A stretch of DNA of 64,000 nt from Mesorhizobium sp. WSM4306 (GCF_007003975.1 NZ_VFTC01000011.1:113979-177978); one strand, 5' to 3'; positions 26,345 to 34,896 are shown, counted from the first letter of the stretch. Notes: generated by a model not told the origin, from the letters alone. Program-made: numbers and translations.

Positions 26345-27506
26345 AAGCGCCGAACGGACGCAGCAGCGCCCGCGAAATAATATGTCGCTGAATCTCCGAT
26401 GTGCCTTCCCAGATGCGCTCGACGCGCGCATCGCGCCAGATGCGCTCCAGCGGCAGGTCGTCCATCAGCCCCATGCCGCCATGGATCTGGATTGCTTCGT
26501 CGGCAACAAAGGCGAGCATTTCGGTAGCCTTCAGCTTGGCCATGGCCATGTCCTGATCGGTGACAGTACCCTGATCGTACTTCCAGCCGGCTTCGAACAC
26601 CATCAGGTCCGCAGCCTTCAGTTCCGTCGCCATGTCGGCGAGCTTGAATGACACGCCCTGGAATTTGCCGATCTGCTGGCCGAACTGCTGGCGCTGCGCG
26701 GAATACTCGATGGCATGGCCAAGCGCCCGCTCGGCGCGGCCGAGGCAGGTGGCGCCAACCTGCAGGCGGGTGGCGCCGAGCCAGGAATTGGCGACCTCGA
26801 AGCCCTTGTGCACCTCGCCCAGAACCTGGCTCGCCGGCAGCCGGCAATCGTCGAATTCGAGGATGGCGTTGGTGTAGCCGCGATGCGAGACGTTGCGGTA
26901 GCCGTCGCGCACCGTGAACCCCTTGGTGCCCTTGTCGACGAAGAAGGCGGTGATCTTCTTGCGCTTGCCGCGCGCGGTTTCCTCCTCGCCCGAAGCCATG
27001 AAGACGATGGCAAAGTCGGCAAGGTCGGCATGGCTGATAAAATGCTTGGTGCCGTTGAGCACCCAGTCGTCACCATCCTGCACGGCAGTCGCCTTCATGC
27101 CGCGCAGGTCGGAGCCGGCGCCGGGCTCGGTCATCGCCAGGCAGTCCCACTTTTCGCCACGGATGCAAGGGAACAGGTATTTTTCGCGCTGTTCCGGCGT
27201 GCCGGCCAGAAGGATGTTGGAGGGGCGCGCCACGCAGGTCCAGTGCAGCGCGTAATTGGCCCGGCCGAGTTCCTTTTCGTAGAGCAGCCAGGTCACCGTA
27301 TCGAGGCCGGCGCCACCGACATCGGCCGGCATGTTGGCGGCATAGAGCCCGGCCTCGATCGCCTTGACCTTGATCTCCTCGATCAGCTCGCGGCGCAGCA
27401 CGCCGGTGCGCTCGACCTCGCGTTCATGCGGGTAAAGCTCATTCTCGACGAAGGCGCGCGTCGTCTCGACAATGAGCTTCTGTTCCTCCGAAAGCCCGAA
27501 ATCCAT
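26343..27506 (-). CDS. Acyl-CoA dehydrogenase, probably gamma-butyrobetainyl-CoA dehydrogenase
   Basis: This 387-residue flavoenzyme has the complete acyl-CoA dehydrogenase layout: N-terminal helices (FGLSEEQKLIVETTRAFVE), the FAD signature AMTEPGAGSDLRG near residue 130, WVLNGTKHFISHAD near 152, and a C-terminal domain with IQIHGGMGLMDDLPLER and VERIWEGTSEIQRHII. The base Glu is expected in the VERIWEGTSE segment. It lies between the synthetase and the carnitine dehydrogenase, which points to desaturation of gamma-butyrobetainyl-CoA to crotonobetainyl-CoA. It ends just inside the repeat element. Confidence 0.92.
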   Translation of the reverse strand: MDFGLSEEQKLIVETTRAFVENELYPHEREVERTGVLRRELIEEIKVKAIEAGLYAANMPADVGGAGLDTVTWLLYEKELGRANYALHWTCVARPSNILLAGTPEQREKYLFPCIRGEKWDCLAMTEPGAGSDLRGMKATAVQDGDDWVLNGTKHFISHADLADFAIVFMASGEEETARGKRKKITAFFVDKGTKGFTVRDGYRNVSHRGYTNAILEFDDCRLPASQVLGEVHKGFEVANSWLGATRLQVGATCLGRAERALGHAIEYSAQRQQFGQQIGKFQGVSFKLADMATELKAADLMVFEAGWKYDQGTVTDQDMAMAKLKATEMLAFVADEAIQIHGGMGLMDDLPLERIWRDARVERIWEGTSEIQRHIISRALLRPFGA

Positions 27507-27510
27507 CGTC

Positions 27511-28614
27511 TCAGCCCTTCTTCTTGCCTGTCTTTTTCTTCGGCTTTTCCGCTTTCTTCACCGGCTTTAACGCCTTGGCCTTTTCGGCCGCCTTGGAAGC
27601 CACCGGCTTCTTCGCCGCCAGTTTGGCCAACTGTTTGGTGTAGTCCTTGTGCAGCGCGCCGGCACCCCAGCCCTTGCCTTTGTTCTGCTTCGACAGCGCA
27701 TCCATGATGGCGACCAGATTGTCGTCGCGGATCTTTTCCAGTTCACGGATCGACAGGCCATGTGCCTGGTCGTCCGACTGGGTGGCGATCAGATCGACCA
27801 GTTCGTCATTGAATTCCGGCACATCCATCAGCTTGGTCCACGGCCATTTCAGGCACGGCCCGAACTGCGCCATGAAGTGGCGCATGCCGGCCTCGCCGCC
27901 GGCGACGCGATAGACCTGGAACATGCCCATCTGCGCCCAGCGCAGGCCAAAGCCGTAGCGCATGATGTCGTCGAGTTCCTCGACCGTGCAGATGCCATCC
28001 TTGATCAGCCACAGCGCCTCGCGCCACGCCGCTTCCAGCAGACGGTCGCCGACAAAGGCCTCGATCTCCTTGCGGATCACCACCGGCTTCATGCCGATCG
28101 AGGCATAGATCTCCTTGGCAACCTCGATCGCCTCGGGGAACGTCTGCTCGCCGCCGACGATCTCGACCAGCGGCAGGAGATAGACGGGGTTGAAGGGATG
28201 TCCGACAACCAGCCGCTCCGGATGCTTCTTCATCGCCACCTGCATGTCGGTCGGCTTGATGCCGGAGGTCGACGAGCCGACGATTGCGTTGGCGGGCGCA
28301 TAAAGATCGATTTCGGCCAGCACACGGTGTTTCAGGTCGAGCCGTTCCGGCACACTCTCCTGGATGAAATCGGCATCGGCCACCGCCTCGGCGATGGTCT
28401 TGGCGAAGGTCAGCCTGCCTTCCCTGGGCAGGCCGCCGGGAACCATCTGCTTGTAGGCGCGGCGCGCGCCCTTCATCACTTCCGAGACCTTGCGCGACGC
28501 TTCCGGATCGGGATCGAAGATCGACACGTCGATGCCGTTGAGCAGCAGCCGCGCCACCCAGCCGGCGCCGATGACACCACCGCCGATGGCGGCCGCCTTG
28601 TTGATGATGCTCAT
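27511..28614 (-). CDS. lcdH: L-carnitine dehydrogenase (3-hydroxyacyl-CoA dehydrogenase family)
   Basis: This 367-residue NAD-dependent dehydrogenase oxidises carnitine to 3-dehydrocarnitine. The N-terminal Rossmann loop reads AAIGGGVIGAGWVARLLLNG, SSTSGIKPTDM and VVGHPFNPVYLLPLVEIVGG are typical, and KEIEAFVGDRLLEAAWREAL begins the C-terminal domain. The last 40 residues are an unusual Lys/Ala/Pro-rich tail (AEKPKKKTGKKKG at the end). Rhizobial homologues are often fused to a C-terminal thioesterase; here the tail stands in its place. The ATG at 28614 overlaps the HD gene stop (ATGA); GGAG lies 8 bases upstream. A neighbouring BKACE gene supports the carnitine assignment. Confidence 0.88.
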   Translation of the reverse strand: MSIINKAAAIGGGVIGAGWVARLLLNGIDVSIFDPDPEASRKVSEVMKGARRAYKQMVPGGLPREGRLTFAKTIAEAVADADFIQESVPERLDLKHRVLAEIDLYAPANAIVGSSTSGIKPTDMQVAMKKHPERLVVGHPFNPVYLLPLVEIVGGEQTFPEAIEVAKEIYASIGMKPVVIRKEIEAFVGDRLLEAAWREALWLIKDGICTVEELDDIMRYGFGLRWAQMGMFQVYRVAGGEAGMRHFMAQFGPCLKWPWTKLMDVPEFNDELVDLIATQSDDQAHGLSIRELEKIRDDNLVAIMDALSKQNKGKGWGAGALHKDYTKQLAKLAAKKPVASKAAEKAKALKPVKKAEKPKKKTGKKKG

Positions 28615-29240
28615 GGTGAGGCTCCGGTTCTTGTCTTGGCTGTTTTCAGGTCGATGAGGGGCACGCGCTCGCCGGCACGAATGACGGATGGGTCGTAGGC
28701 CTTGCGGGCAAAGACTTCGAGCACGAAGGGCCGGAAGAATTCGATCGGCAGCGTCTCGTAATCGGGGTCGAAACTCGACTGGTCCCAACGTTCGCAGAAC
28801 TGGTCGCAATCGTGGAAATACATATGGCCGGCGAAACGGTCGCGGGCATGGCGGTTGCCGCCGAGATGGTGGGCATAATAGAGGCGCTGGAAGTCGCCGT
28901 GCTTTTCCACCACCCAGGTGCATTGCTCGCGCACGAAAGGTTTCAGGATCGACGCGGCATATTCGTCATGATTGTAGGGCGCGTAGATATCGCCGATGTC
29001 GTGCAGCAGCGCGCAGGCGATCCAGTCGGTGTCGGCGCCGTCGCGCCAGGCGCGCGTCGCTGCCTGCAGCGAATGGCCAAGACGGGTGATCTTGTAGCCG
29101 GACAGACCCTCGTCGAGCTGCACCAGCGCGTCGAGCAGGCGCTCGCCGGTCCTGGCGGCATAGTCGATTTCATGGGCGGTCAGGAACTCGTAGTCGTCCT
29201 TGTCGCCATCCTTCATCGCGGTGAATTTGACGGTAGCCAT
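28611..29240 (-). CDS. HD-domain protein, PhnZ-like, of the carnitine operon
   Basis: This is a 209-residue HD-superfamily protein. Likely metal ligands are His56 (GHSLQAATRA), His80-Asp81 (ALLHDIGD), His91, His114 and Asp146. The spacing of 24 residues between the first His and the HD pair matches what I recall of the mixed-valent diiron oxygenase PhnZ. Relatives of PhnZ act on trimethylammonium phosphonates, so an oxygenase role on a trimethylammonium compound is possible; a simple hydrolase is equally so. It overlaps the carnitine dehydrogenase by 4 bases and follows the BKACE gene closely. Confidence 0.8.
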   Translation of the reverse strand: MATVKFTAMKDGDKDDYEFLTAHEIDYAARTGERLLDALVQLDEGLSGYKITRLGHSLQAATRAWRDGADTDWIACALLHDIGDIYAPYNHDEYAASILKPFVREQCTWVVEKHGDFQRLYYAHHLGGNRHARDRFAGHMYFHDCDQFCERWDQSSFDPDYETLPIEFFRPFVLEVFARKAYDPSVIRAGERVPLIDLKTAKTRTGASP

Positions 29241-29254
29241 GGCCCGCTCCCGCA

Positions 29255-30178
29255 CTATGCCGCGGCTGCGATCGGCGCCCGCTTGGTGAGGTTGAGCTTC
29301 TTGCGCACTTCCTCCGGCCCAAGGATCCTGGCGCCGAGATTGGTGACGATGCTGGCTGCGCGCTCGACCAGCTGCGCATTGGTGGCCAGCACGCCCTTGT
29401 CGAGCCAGAGATTGTCTTCGAGACCAACGCGGACATTGCCGCCTGCCAGCACGGCCGCTGCCGCATAGGCCATCTGGTTGCGGCCGATGGCGAAGGCCGA
29501 CCAGTTCCAGGTCGACGGCACATTGTTGACCATCGCCATGAAGGTGTTCAGGTCGTCCGGCGCACCCCACGGCACGCCCATGCAGAGCTGCACCAGCGCA
29601 TCGGGGTTCAGCACCTTTTCCTCAACCAGCTGCTTGGCGAACCAGAGGTGGCCGGTATCGAAGGCCTCGATCTCCGGCTTGACGCCGAGTGCCGTCATCA
29701 TGCCGCCCATGGCGCGCAGCATGCCGGGCGTGTTGGTCATGACATAGTCGGCTTCGGCGAAGTTCATGGTGCCGCAATCGAGCGTGCAGATTTCCGGCAG
29801 GCACTGGCGCACATGTTCCATGCGGTTGGTGGCGCCGCCCATGTCGGTGCCTTTTTCATTGAGCGGCAACGGCGCTTCGGGCGAGCCGAACACCATATCG
29901 CCGCCCATGCCGGCGGTGAGGTTGAGCACCACATCGACATTCGCATCGCGGATGCGCTCGGTCACCTCGCGGTAAAGATGGACATCGCGGCGCGGCTTGC
30001 CGGTCTCGGGGTCGCGGACATGGCAGTGGACGATGGCAGCACCCGCCTTGGCCGCGTCGATGGCCGAATCGGCAATCTGCCTGGGCGAGCGCGGCACATG
30101 CGGCGAGCGGTCCTGCGAGCCGCCGGATCCGGTCACGGCACAGGTAATGAAGACCTCACGGTTCATCGCGAGCGGCAT
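29255..30178 (-). CDS. BKACE (DUF849) enzyme: 3-dehydrocarnitine cleavage
   Basis: This is a 307-residue member of the beta-keto acid cleavage enzyme family. Metal and substrate motifs are AIVHCHVRDPETG near residue 45, NLTAGMGG near 78, LDCGTMNF near 117, EIEAFDTGHLW near 150, GVPWGAP near 180 and VGLEDNLWL near 237. Beside a carnitine dehydrogenase this family member typically condenses 3-dehydrocarnitine with acetyl-CoA to give acetoacetate and betainyl-CoA. The ATG at 30178 has a strong SD (GGGAGGAG). It is the first gene of the leftward operon and diverges from the regulator. Confidence 0.92.
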   Translation of the reverse strand: MPLAMNREVFITCAVTGSGGSQDRSPHVPRSPRQIADSAIDAAKAGAAIVHCHVRDPETGKPRRDVHLYREVTERIRDANVDVVLNLTAGMGGDMVFGSPEAPLPLNEKGTDMGGATNRMEHVRQCLPEICTLDCGTMNFAEADYVMTNTPGMLRAMGGMMTALGVKPEIEAFDTGHLWFAKQLVEEKVLNPDALVQLCMGVPWGAPDDLNTFMAMVNNVPSTWNWSAFAIGRNQMAYAAAAVLAGGNVRVGLEDNLWLDKGVLATNAQLVERAASIVTNLGARILGPEEVRKKLNLTKRAPIAAAA

Positions 30179-30204
30179 GGAACTCTCCTCCCAATCCATC
30201 AGCC

Positions 30205-30253
30205 GTGCATGTCGCCCAAAAGTGGGAAAGCGGTTTTGGATAACGACATGCAC
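30205..30253. repeat. Palindromic intergenic element, copy 2
   Basis: Outer arms GTGCATGTCG / CGACATGCAC are perfect; the interior has CCCAAAAGT and GCGGTTTTGG. It sits in the divergent promoter region between the BKACE operon and its regulator. Copy 3 at 31295 is nearly identical and lies just past the regulator, so the regulator gene is flanked by two copies in the same layout. Confidence 0.8.
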
Positions 30254-30313
30254 AAGAACAGCCCAACAATGATCCGACTTGCGGGGAACTGTTTTGCGAT
30301 TTACGAAGCTTCC

Positions 30314-31294
30314 ATGATCAAAAGCGAAAAGCCGACCATCTTTCGCTCGGAACGCTCGCCGCTCAAGGTGACGCTGCTGGTGTTTTCCGGCTCGTCGATC
30401 ATGTGCGTCGCATCGGCCGTCGACCCGCTGCGCGCCGCCAACCGCATTTCCGCCGAGACTCTGTTCGACTTCAAACTGGTTTCGGTCACCGGCGAGGCGC
30501 CGGTCACCACTTGCGGCCTGCCCGTGGCGGTCAGCGGCCGCTTCGATGCGGCCGAGCCTACCGACGTGCTTGTCGTCGTCGCCGGCTTCGGCACCCAGAA
30601 TTACGCGACATCGGCACTATTGTCAGGCCTGCGCCGCGCGGCTCGGGCCGCCCGCGCCTGCGGTGGCGTCGAGGCCGGCACCTGGCTGGTGGCGCGCGCC
30701 GGTCTGCTGGAAGGGCGCAGCGCCACAACGCACTGGGAGGACATGGAGGATTTCTCCTCGGCCTTTCCCGGCGTTGATGTGCGTCCGGACCGCTATGTCA
30801 TCGACGGGCCGGTGTTCACCTCCGGCGGGGCGTCGCCGACCTTCGACCTGATGCTGCATCTGATCCGCACGCGGCTCGGCATGGCCGTGGCGCTCGATGT
30901 CGCCAGCGTCTTCATCTACGACCAGGCCCGCGCCGCGACCGACGCACAGCCGCTGGTCTCGCTCGGCCGGCTCGATGGCTACGACCCGCGGCTGGCGCAG
31001 GCCATCAGGCTGATGGAATCGCATGTCGACCAGCCGCTGACCATCGACGCGGTGGCAAAGCGCGCCGGGGTGACGGCACGGACGCTGGAAAGCATTTTTC
31101 GCAAGTCGATCGGCGAGACGCCCGGCGCCTACTATCTCAGGCTGCGGCTGGGCGCGGCGCGGCGGCTGGTTGTCGACACGCGAATCGCCATGGCGGACAT
31201 TGCCGGGCGGACGGGGTTCTCGTCCGCCGCGGCATTTTCCAGAGCGTTTTCAAGAGCGTTCGGCGAAGCGCCGGTGCGGCTTCGCCGAGGTTGA
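30314..31294 (+). CDS. GATase1-AraC regulator of carnitine catabolism (CdhR-like)
   Basis: This 326-residue regulator is of the GlxA/CdhR class. The N-terminal DJ-1/PfpI-like sensor domain (VTLLVFSGSSIMCVASAVDPLRAANR, then VVVAGFGTQN) spans about residues 15-200. A C-terminal AraC double helix-turn-helix follows (LTIDAVAKRAGVTARTLESIFRK and MADIAGRTGFSSAAAFSRAF). In pseudomonads such a regulator activates the carnitine dehydrogenase operon in response to carnitine. Here it diverges from BKACE. The ATG at 30314 gives the usual family length; in-frame ATGs upstream fall inside the palindromic element. Confidence 0.9.
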   Translation: MIKSEKPTIFRSERSPLKVTLLVFSGSSIMCVASAVDPLRAANRISAETLFDFKLVSVTGEAPVTTCGLPVAVSGRFDAAEPTDVLVVVAGFGTQNYATSALLSGLRRAARAARACGGVEAGTWLVARAGLLEGRSATTHWEDMEDFSSAFPGVDVRPDRYVIDGPVFTSGGASPTFDLMLHLIRTRLGMAVALDVASVFIYDQARAATDAQPLVSLGRLDGYDPRLAQAIRLMESHVDQPLTIDAVAKRAGVTARTLESIFRKSIGETPGAYYLRLRLGAARRLVVDTRIAMADIAGRTGFSSAAAFSRAFSRAFGEAPVRLRRG

Positions 31295-31341
31295 TGCATG
31301 TCGCCCAAAGGTGTGTAGCGGTTTTGGGATAACGACATGCA
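31295..31341. repeat. Palindromic intergenic element, copy 3
   Basis: It starts immediately after the stop of the CdhR-like gene. Arms TGCATGTCG / CGACATGCA are perfect, with CCCAAAG and CGGTTTTGGG inside. Placed at a gene end it may serve as a transcription terminator or 3' stabiliser. Confidence 0.8.
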
Positions 31342-31354
31342 CAGACAAGAGAGA

Positions 31355-31558
31355 TCAGGCGGCGTTCTGGCGATCGCCACCGGCGTCTATCTGCGAGCGC
31401 ATCTGCCTCGCCAGCCGGACTTCAAATCGGCTGCTGACAGCGCGATCCCATTCGTTTTTCAGATTGTCGATCGGCCGCGGCAGCGCCATCAGCCGGTCGA
31501 TGATCGATCCGGTCTCGCCGGATGAGAGCAGGGCGTCGATTTCGCGTTCGTGTTGCAT
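31355..31558 (-). CDS. Small protein of unknown function
   Basis: This is a possible 67-residue acidic, helical protein (begins MQHEREIDALLSSGETG, contains ALPRPIDNLKNEWDRAV, ends near QMRSQIDAGGD). AGGAGG lies about 10 bases before the ATG. I do not recognise a family and it has no clear partner; the nearest gene is the convergent CdhR-like regulator. The composition looks protein-like rather than like a shadow of another frame, but evidence is limited to SD and composition. Confidence 0.5.
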   Translation of the reverse strand: MQHEREIDALLSSGETGSIIDRLMALPRPIDNLKNEWDRAVSSRFEVRLARQMRSQIDAGGDRQNAA

Positions 31559-31927
31559 TATCGGTTCGCCTCCTTCCTTTTCACCCGCCACAACGGACCT
31601 CTTATACGAGATACGTGACGGCAGTTTGAAGGCAAGAGCGAGGTCATTGATGGGCGGTGCGAGGCAAAAGCTTGTCGGCGAATAGGGTCTTGCGCAAACC
31701 CCATTCCAGAGCGGCCGGAATGTTTACCCAGCCGCCTTGGGCACTACGAATCGGCTTTGCGCCTCAGACGTAGCGGTTGACGATGTTCTCCAGATACGCT
31801 TGGCGGCCGTACTTTGGCTGCGGCTCGATCTTCTTCTTGACGACGCGCTCGGCGAATGCGTTGGCGATGCTATTTCCAATGCTTTCCGTAACCCGCTACC
31901 GATGGTGAACGACCGGTCGTTTCGGAG
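31559..31927. other. Gap holding a xylA remnant
   Basis: Apart from the truncated xylA copy at 31764-31850 I see no gene here. The bases between 31600 and 31740 show no convincing promoter or gene. Confidence 0.5.
31764..31850 (-). pseudogene. Vestigial 3' end of a second xylose isomerase gene
   Basis: Read leftward, this encodes [14 protein letters not shown], then [16 protein letters not shown] and a stop. It matches the last 29 or so residues of the intact xylA at 33076 ([29 protein letters not shown]) with about four changes, and the DNA is largely conserved. No start or other xylA sequence remains upstream; the frame goes into unrelated residues. It is in the same orientation as, and 1.3 kb away from, the real gene. 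It is either the scar of a partial duplication or the end of a foreign xylA replaced by recombination. Confidence 0.88.
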
Positions 31928-32686
31928 TCAGCCCTTGCGCTCCTGAAGGCTGTTGCCGCCGTCGACCACCAGCAGGGCGCCGTTGACGTAGCTCGCGCCT
32001 TCCGATGCCAGGAACACCACCGCTGCGGCAACCTCGTGCGGTCGCCCGGCCCGCCCCGGTGGCGTGTGCAGGCCGGCTTGCCGCTCCATTGCGCTCGACG
32101 AGCCCGTTTCGATCCAGCCGGGGGCCACGGCATTGACCGTCACGCCGCTTTTTGCCACTTCGAGCGCCAGCGTGCGCGTCAGGCCGACCATGCCGGCCTT
32201 GGCGGCGGAATAGGCTGATGTGCCTTCGAAAGACACCAGCGGCCCGGTAACCGACGCCACATTGACGATGCGCCCATAGCCTGCCTCTACCATCGCCGGC
32301 AAAAACGCGCGGGTGACCAGGAATACGGTCTTCAGGCTGACGTCGATCCCTTGGTCCCAGTCGGCCTCGGTCATGGCGAGAAACGCCTTATCGGCCGAGG
32401 GCGATGCCAGCGAACCCATGCCGGCATTGTTGACCAGGATGTCGACAGCGCCGACATCAGCCCGCAGCCGCGCAACTTCGGCTGCGATGGTGAGATCCGC
32501 GACTGCGGCTTTGGCATTTATGCCTTCGGCGCAAAGCTCGGCGGCACGATCGAGTACACGCGCGCTGGCACCGTTCAGGAAAACGGCGTGACCGGCAAGG
32601 CCGAGCTGCCGCGCAATGGCAATGCCGATGCCGTCAGCAGCACCCGCCCCGGTGATCAGCGCACGCTTGGTGGTAGAAGAAGGCAT
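31928..32686 (-). CDS. Short-chain dehydrogenase/reductase
   Basis: This is a 252-residue classical SDR. The cofactor loop reads ALITGAGAADGIGIAIARQLG (a slightly expanded TGxxxGIG), followed by DILVNNAGMG, the catalytic Ser in VNVASVTG, the Tyr-Lys pair in SAYSAAKAG, and the C-terminal YVNGALLVVDGG. It is an NAD(P)-dependent 3-oxoacyl- or sugar-alcohol-type oxidoreductase; the substrate cannot be deduced. The ATG at 32686 suits the family; the frame extends 39 codons upstream without similarity. It lies between two gene fragments (xylA remnant and GNAT remnant), so the segment may be inserted DNA. Confidence 0.88.
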   Translation of the reverse strand: MPSSTTKRALITGAGAADGIGIAIARQLGLAGHAVFLNGASARVLDRAAELCAEGINAKAAVADLTIAAEVARLRADVGAVDILVNNAGMGSLASPSADKAFLAMTEADWDQGIDVSLKTVFLVTRAFLPAMVEAGYGRIVNVASVTGPLVSFEGTSAYSAAKAGMVGLTRTLALEVAKSGVTVNAVAPGWIETGSSSAMERQAGLHTPPGRAGRPHEVAAAVVFLASEGASYVNGALLVVDGGNSLQERKG

Positions 32687-33075
32687 GGTCAAATCAGACT
32701 CCGCTGGTTGAGCCGTCGCGGTCTTACCACGCACTTTGGCGACCGTGCTGCGAAGATTTGCTCTGCAACATTCCGCGCCGCTTTGCGTTCTCGAAATGCC
32801 CAAGCCGGCCGCTCAGGGGTGCCCGCTCTGCTGCCGGAAGCTTTCTCCTCAGACTTCATTCGACCAGGATGAGACCACAGGCCCAAGTATGCGAGATGGC
32901 CGGGCAAACGTCTCCTGCAGGACCTGCTTCAGACCGGGATATCGCTTCCCAGCGCCCTGCGCACCGTGATCTCCGCCATCGTCGTCTCCACGCACTTGGG
33001 AACGGCTGACTGGCAGAGGCCAGCCGCCGCGGCTTTCGGCCACGCGCGGCTTATGCCGGTCCAGGGTACCAGGTC
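32687..33075. other. Gap between the SDR gene and xylA
   Basis: The only recognisable content of this 389-base gap is a broken GNAT-type gene start at 32850-32979. The remainder shows no gene, terminator or repeat that I can support. Confidence 0.5.
32850..32979 (-). pseudogene. Broken N-terminal fragment of a GNAT-like acetyltransferase gene
   Basis: From an ATG at 32979 with GGAG 6 bases upstream, the frame reads MAEITVRRALGSDIPV and then stops. Shifting by one base lets it continue as LKQVLQETFAR, together a typical start of a GNAT acetyltransferase (beta-1 strand, helix with DIP, and ETF). After this the similarity ends at an unrelated stop. It therefore looks like a gene start broken by a one-base loss and then truncated. 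The family call rests on a short segment. Confidence 0.5.
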
Positions 33076-34401
33076 TCAGACGTAGCGGTTGACGATGTTT
33101 TCGAGCAGTTCCTGGCGGCCAGAGCGCGGCTGCGGCTCGATCTTCTTCTTGACCACACGCTCGGCGATGTCTTCCAGCGTGCGCTTGCCCGACAGCATCG
33201 CCTTGGCCTCGGCCGAATTCCAGCCGGCATAGCGTTCGGCGAGCGGACCGGACAGCGCCTTGTCCTCGACCATGCGGGCGGCTGCCTTGAGGCCGCGTGC
33301 GCAAGAATCCATGCCACCGATATGGCCGATCAGGAGATCCTGCGGATCGAGCGATTGGCGGCGCAGCTTGGCGTCGAAATTGGTGCCGCCGGTCTTGAAG
33401 CCGCCGGCCTGCAGGACCTGATAATAGGCCAGCGCCATCTCCGGCACATTGTTGGGGAACTGGTCGGTATCCCAGCCCGACTGGTAGTCGTTGCGGTTCA
33501 TGTCGATCGAACCGAAGACGCCGAGCGCATTGGCCAGCGCCAGTTCGTGCTCGAAGGAATGGCCGGCCAGGATGGCGTGGCCCTGCTCGATGTTGAGTTT
33601 TACTTCCTTCTCCAGGCCGAAGCGCTTGAGGAAGCCGTAGACCGTGGCAACGTCGTAGTCGTACTGGTGCTTGGTCGGCTCCTGCGGCTTCGGCTCGATC
33701 AGGATCGTGCCCTTGAAGCCGATCTTGTGCTTGTAGTCGACGACGAGGCTGAGGAAGCGCCCGGCCTGTTCCTGCTCACGGGCAAGGTCGGTGTTGAGCA
33801 GCGTCTCATAGCCTTCGCGCCCGCCCCACAGCACGTAGTTCTCGCCCTTCAGCCGCTTGGTGACGTCGATGCAGCTTTTCACTGTCGCCGCCGCATAGGC
33901 AAAGACATCCGGATCGGGATTGGTGGCGGCGCCCGACATGAAGCGGCGGTTGGAGAAGAGGTTCGCCGTACCCCAGAGCAGCTTGACACCGGTCTTCTTC
34001 ATCTTGGCCGCAAAATAGTCGGCGATCTCGTCAAGCCGGGCTGCACTTTCGGAGAAGTCCTTGCCTTCCGGGCGCACATCCGCGTCGTGGAAGCAGAAAT
34101 ATGGCGCACCAAGCAGCGAGAACATCTCGAAGGCCACATCGGCCTTGAGCTTCGCCAGTTCCATGGTGTCGACGCCGCCCGCCTTGGGGAACCAGGGACG
34201 GTCGAAGGTCTGGCCGCCGAACGGATCGCCGCCCGGCCAGGCAAAGGAATGCCAGTAGGCGACGGCGAAGCGCAGATGATCTTCCAGCCGCTTACCGGCG
34301 ACGACCTCGTCCGGGTTGTAGAACCGGTAGGCCAGCGGATTGGTCGAATCCGGCCCTTCATACTTGATTGCTTTGATGTCGCCGAAAAATCCGCTGCTCA
34401 T
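33076..34401 (-). CDS. xylA: Xylose isomerase
   Basis: This 441-residue metal-dependent isomerase converts D-xylose to D-xylulose. It is of the long (class II) type. Signatures are [12 protein letters not shown] with the catalytic His, [15 protein letters not shown] with metal-binding Glu and Lys, [18 protein letters not shown], and [19 protein letters not shown] with metal-binding Asp residues. It ends in [14 protein letters not shown] and a conserved tail. The gene for xylulokinase lies 1.7 kb away on the same strand, separated by a short rightward gene, so the pair is not one simple operon. Confidence 0.97.
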   Translation of the reverse strand: MSSGFFGDIKAIKYEGPDSTNPLAYRFYNPDEVVAGKRLEDHLRFAVAYWHSFAWPGGDPFGGQTFDRPWFPKAGGVDTMELAKLKADVAFEMFSLLGAPYFCFHDADVRPEGKDFSESAARLDEIADYFAAKMKKTGVKLLWGTANLFSNRRFMSGAATNPDPDVFAYAAATVKSCIDVTKRLKGENYVLWGGREGYETLLNTDLAREQEQAGRFLSLVVDYKHKIGFKGTILIEPKPQEPTKHQYDYDVATVYGFLKRFGLEKEVKLNIEQGHAILAGHSFEHELALANALGVFGSIDMNRNDYQSGWDTDQFPNNVPEMALAYYQVLQAGGFKTGGTNFDAKLRRQSLDPQDLLIGHIGGMDSCARGLKAAARMVEDKALSGPLAERYAGWNSAEAKAMLSGKRTLEDIAERVVKKKIEPQPRSGRQELLENIVNRYV

Positions 34402-34514
34402 GATTTCTGTCCTCTCTCGAATAGTTCGCCCTGATTACCTCAGGCGTAATTGGTTTCGTTCTGCCAAGGGGTGAAAAGGCTCGTGTCAAAGCCACTCAAC
34501 GAAGGAGACAGACC

Positions 34515-34877
34515 ATGACCGACCTCAACACGATCGCTCAAAACTACATCACCGCCTGGAACGAGGCCGATGCGGATCGCCGCGCCGAACTGCTCAAGGC
34601 AACGTTCACCGAAGACGTCAGCTACCGCGATCCGCTGATGCAGGGCGAAGGCCATGCGGGTGTGGCCGCACTCATCGATGGCGTGCAGCAGCGCTTTGCC
34701 GGCTTCCGGTTCTCGCTGAAGGGCACACCGGACGGGTTCGGCGACAAAATCCGGTTCTCGTGGAATCTCGGCCCGGAGGGGGTGCCGTCGGTTATCGAAG
34801 GCACTGATATCGGAGTTATCGAGAACGGGCGGCTGAAGAGCGTCACTGGGTTTCTGGACAAGGTTCCGGCGCAGTGA
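34515..34877 (+). CDS. NTF2/SnoaL-like small protein
   Basis: This is a 120-residue protein with the cone-shaped SnoaL/NTF2 fold (YITAWNEADADRRAELLKATFTEDVSYRDPLMQGEGHAGV at the front, then a beta-rich half). Such proteins are small isomerases, hydrolases or ligand-binding proteins. It diverges from xylA and converges on xylB but has no functional link that I can see. An AAGGAGA SD lies 7 bases upstream. Confidence 0.82.
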   Translation: MTDLNTIAQNYITAWNEADADRRAELLKATFTEDVSYRDPLMQGEGHAGVAALIDGVQQRFAGFRFSLKGTPDGFGDKIRFSWNLGPEGVPSVIEGTDIGVIENGRLKSVTGFLDKVPAQ

Positions 34878-34896
34878 GGGTACCTGGGCCAGGACG

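Noticed and set aside
31764..32979. Segment between xylA copies as an insertion sequence
   Set aside because: No transposase or terminal inverted repeats; the flanking similarity is coding sequence of xylA on both sides.
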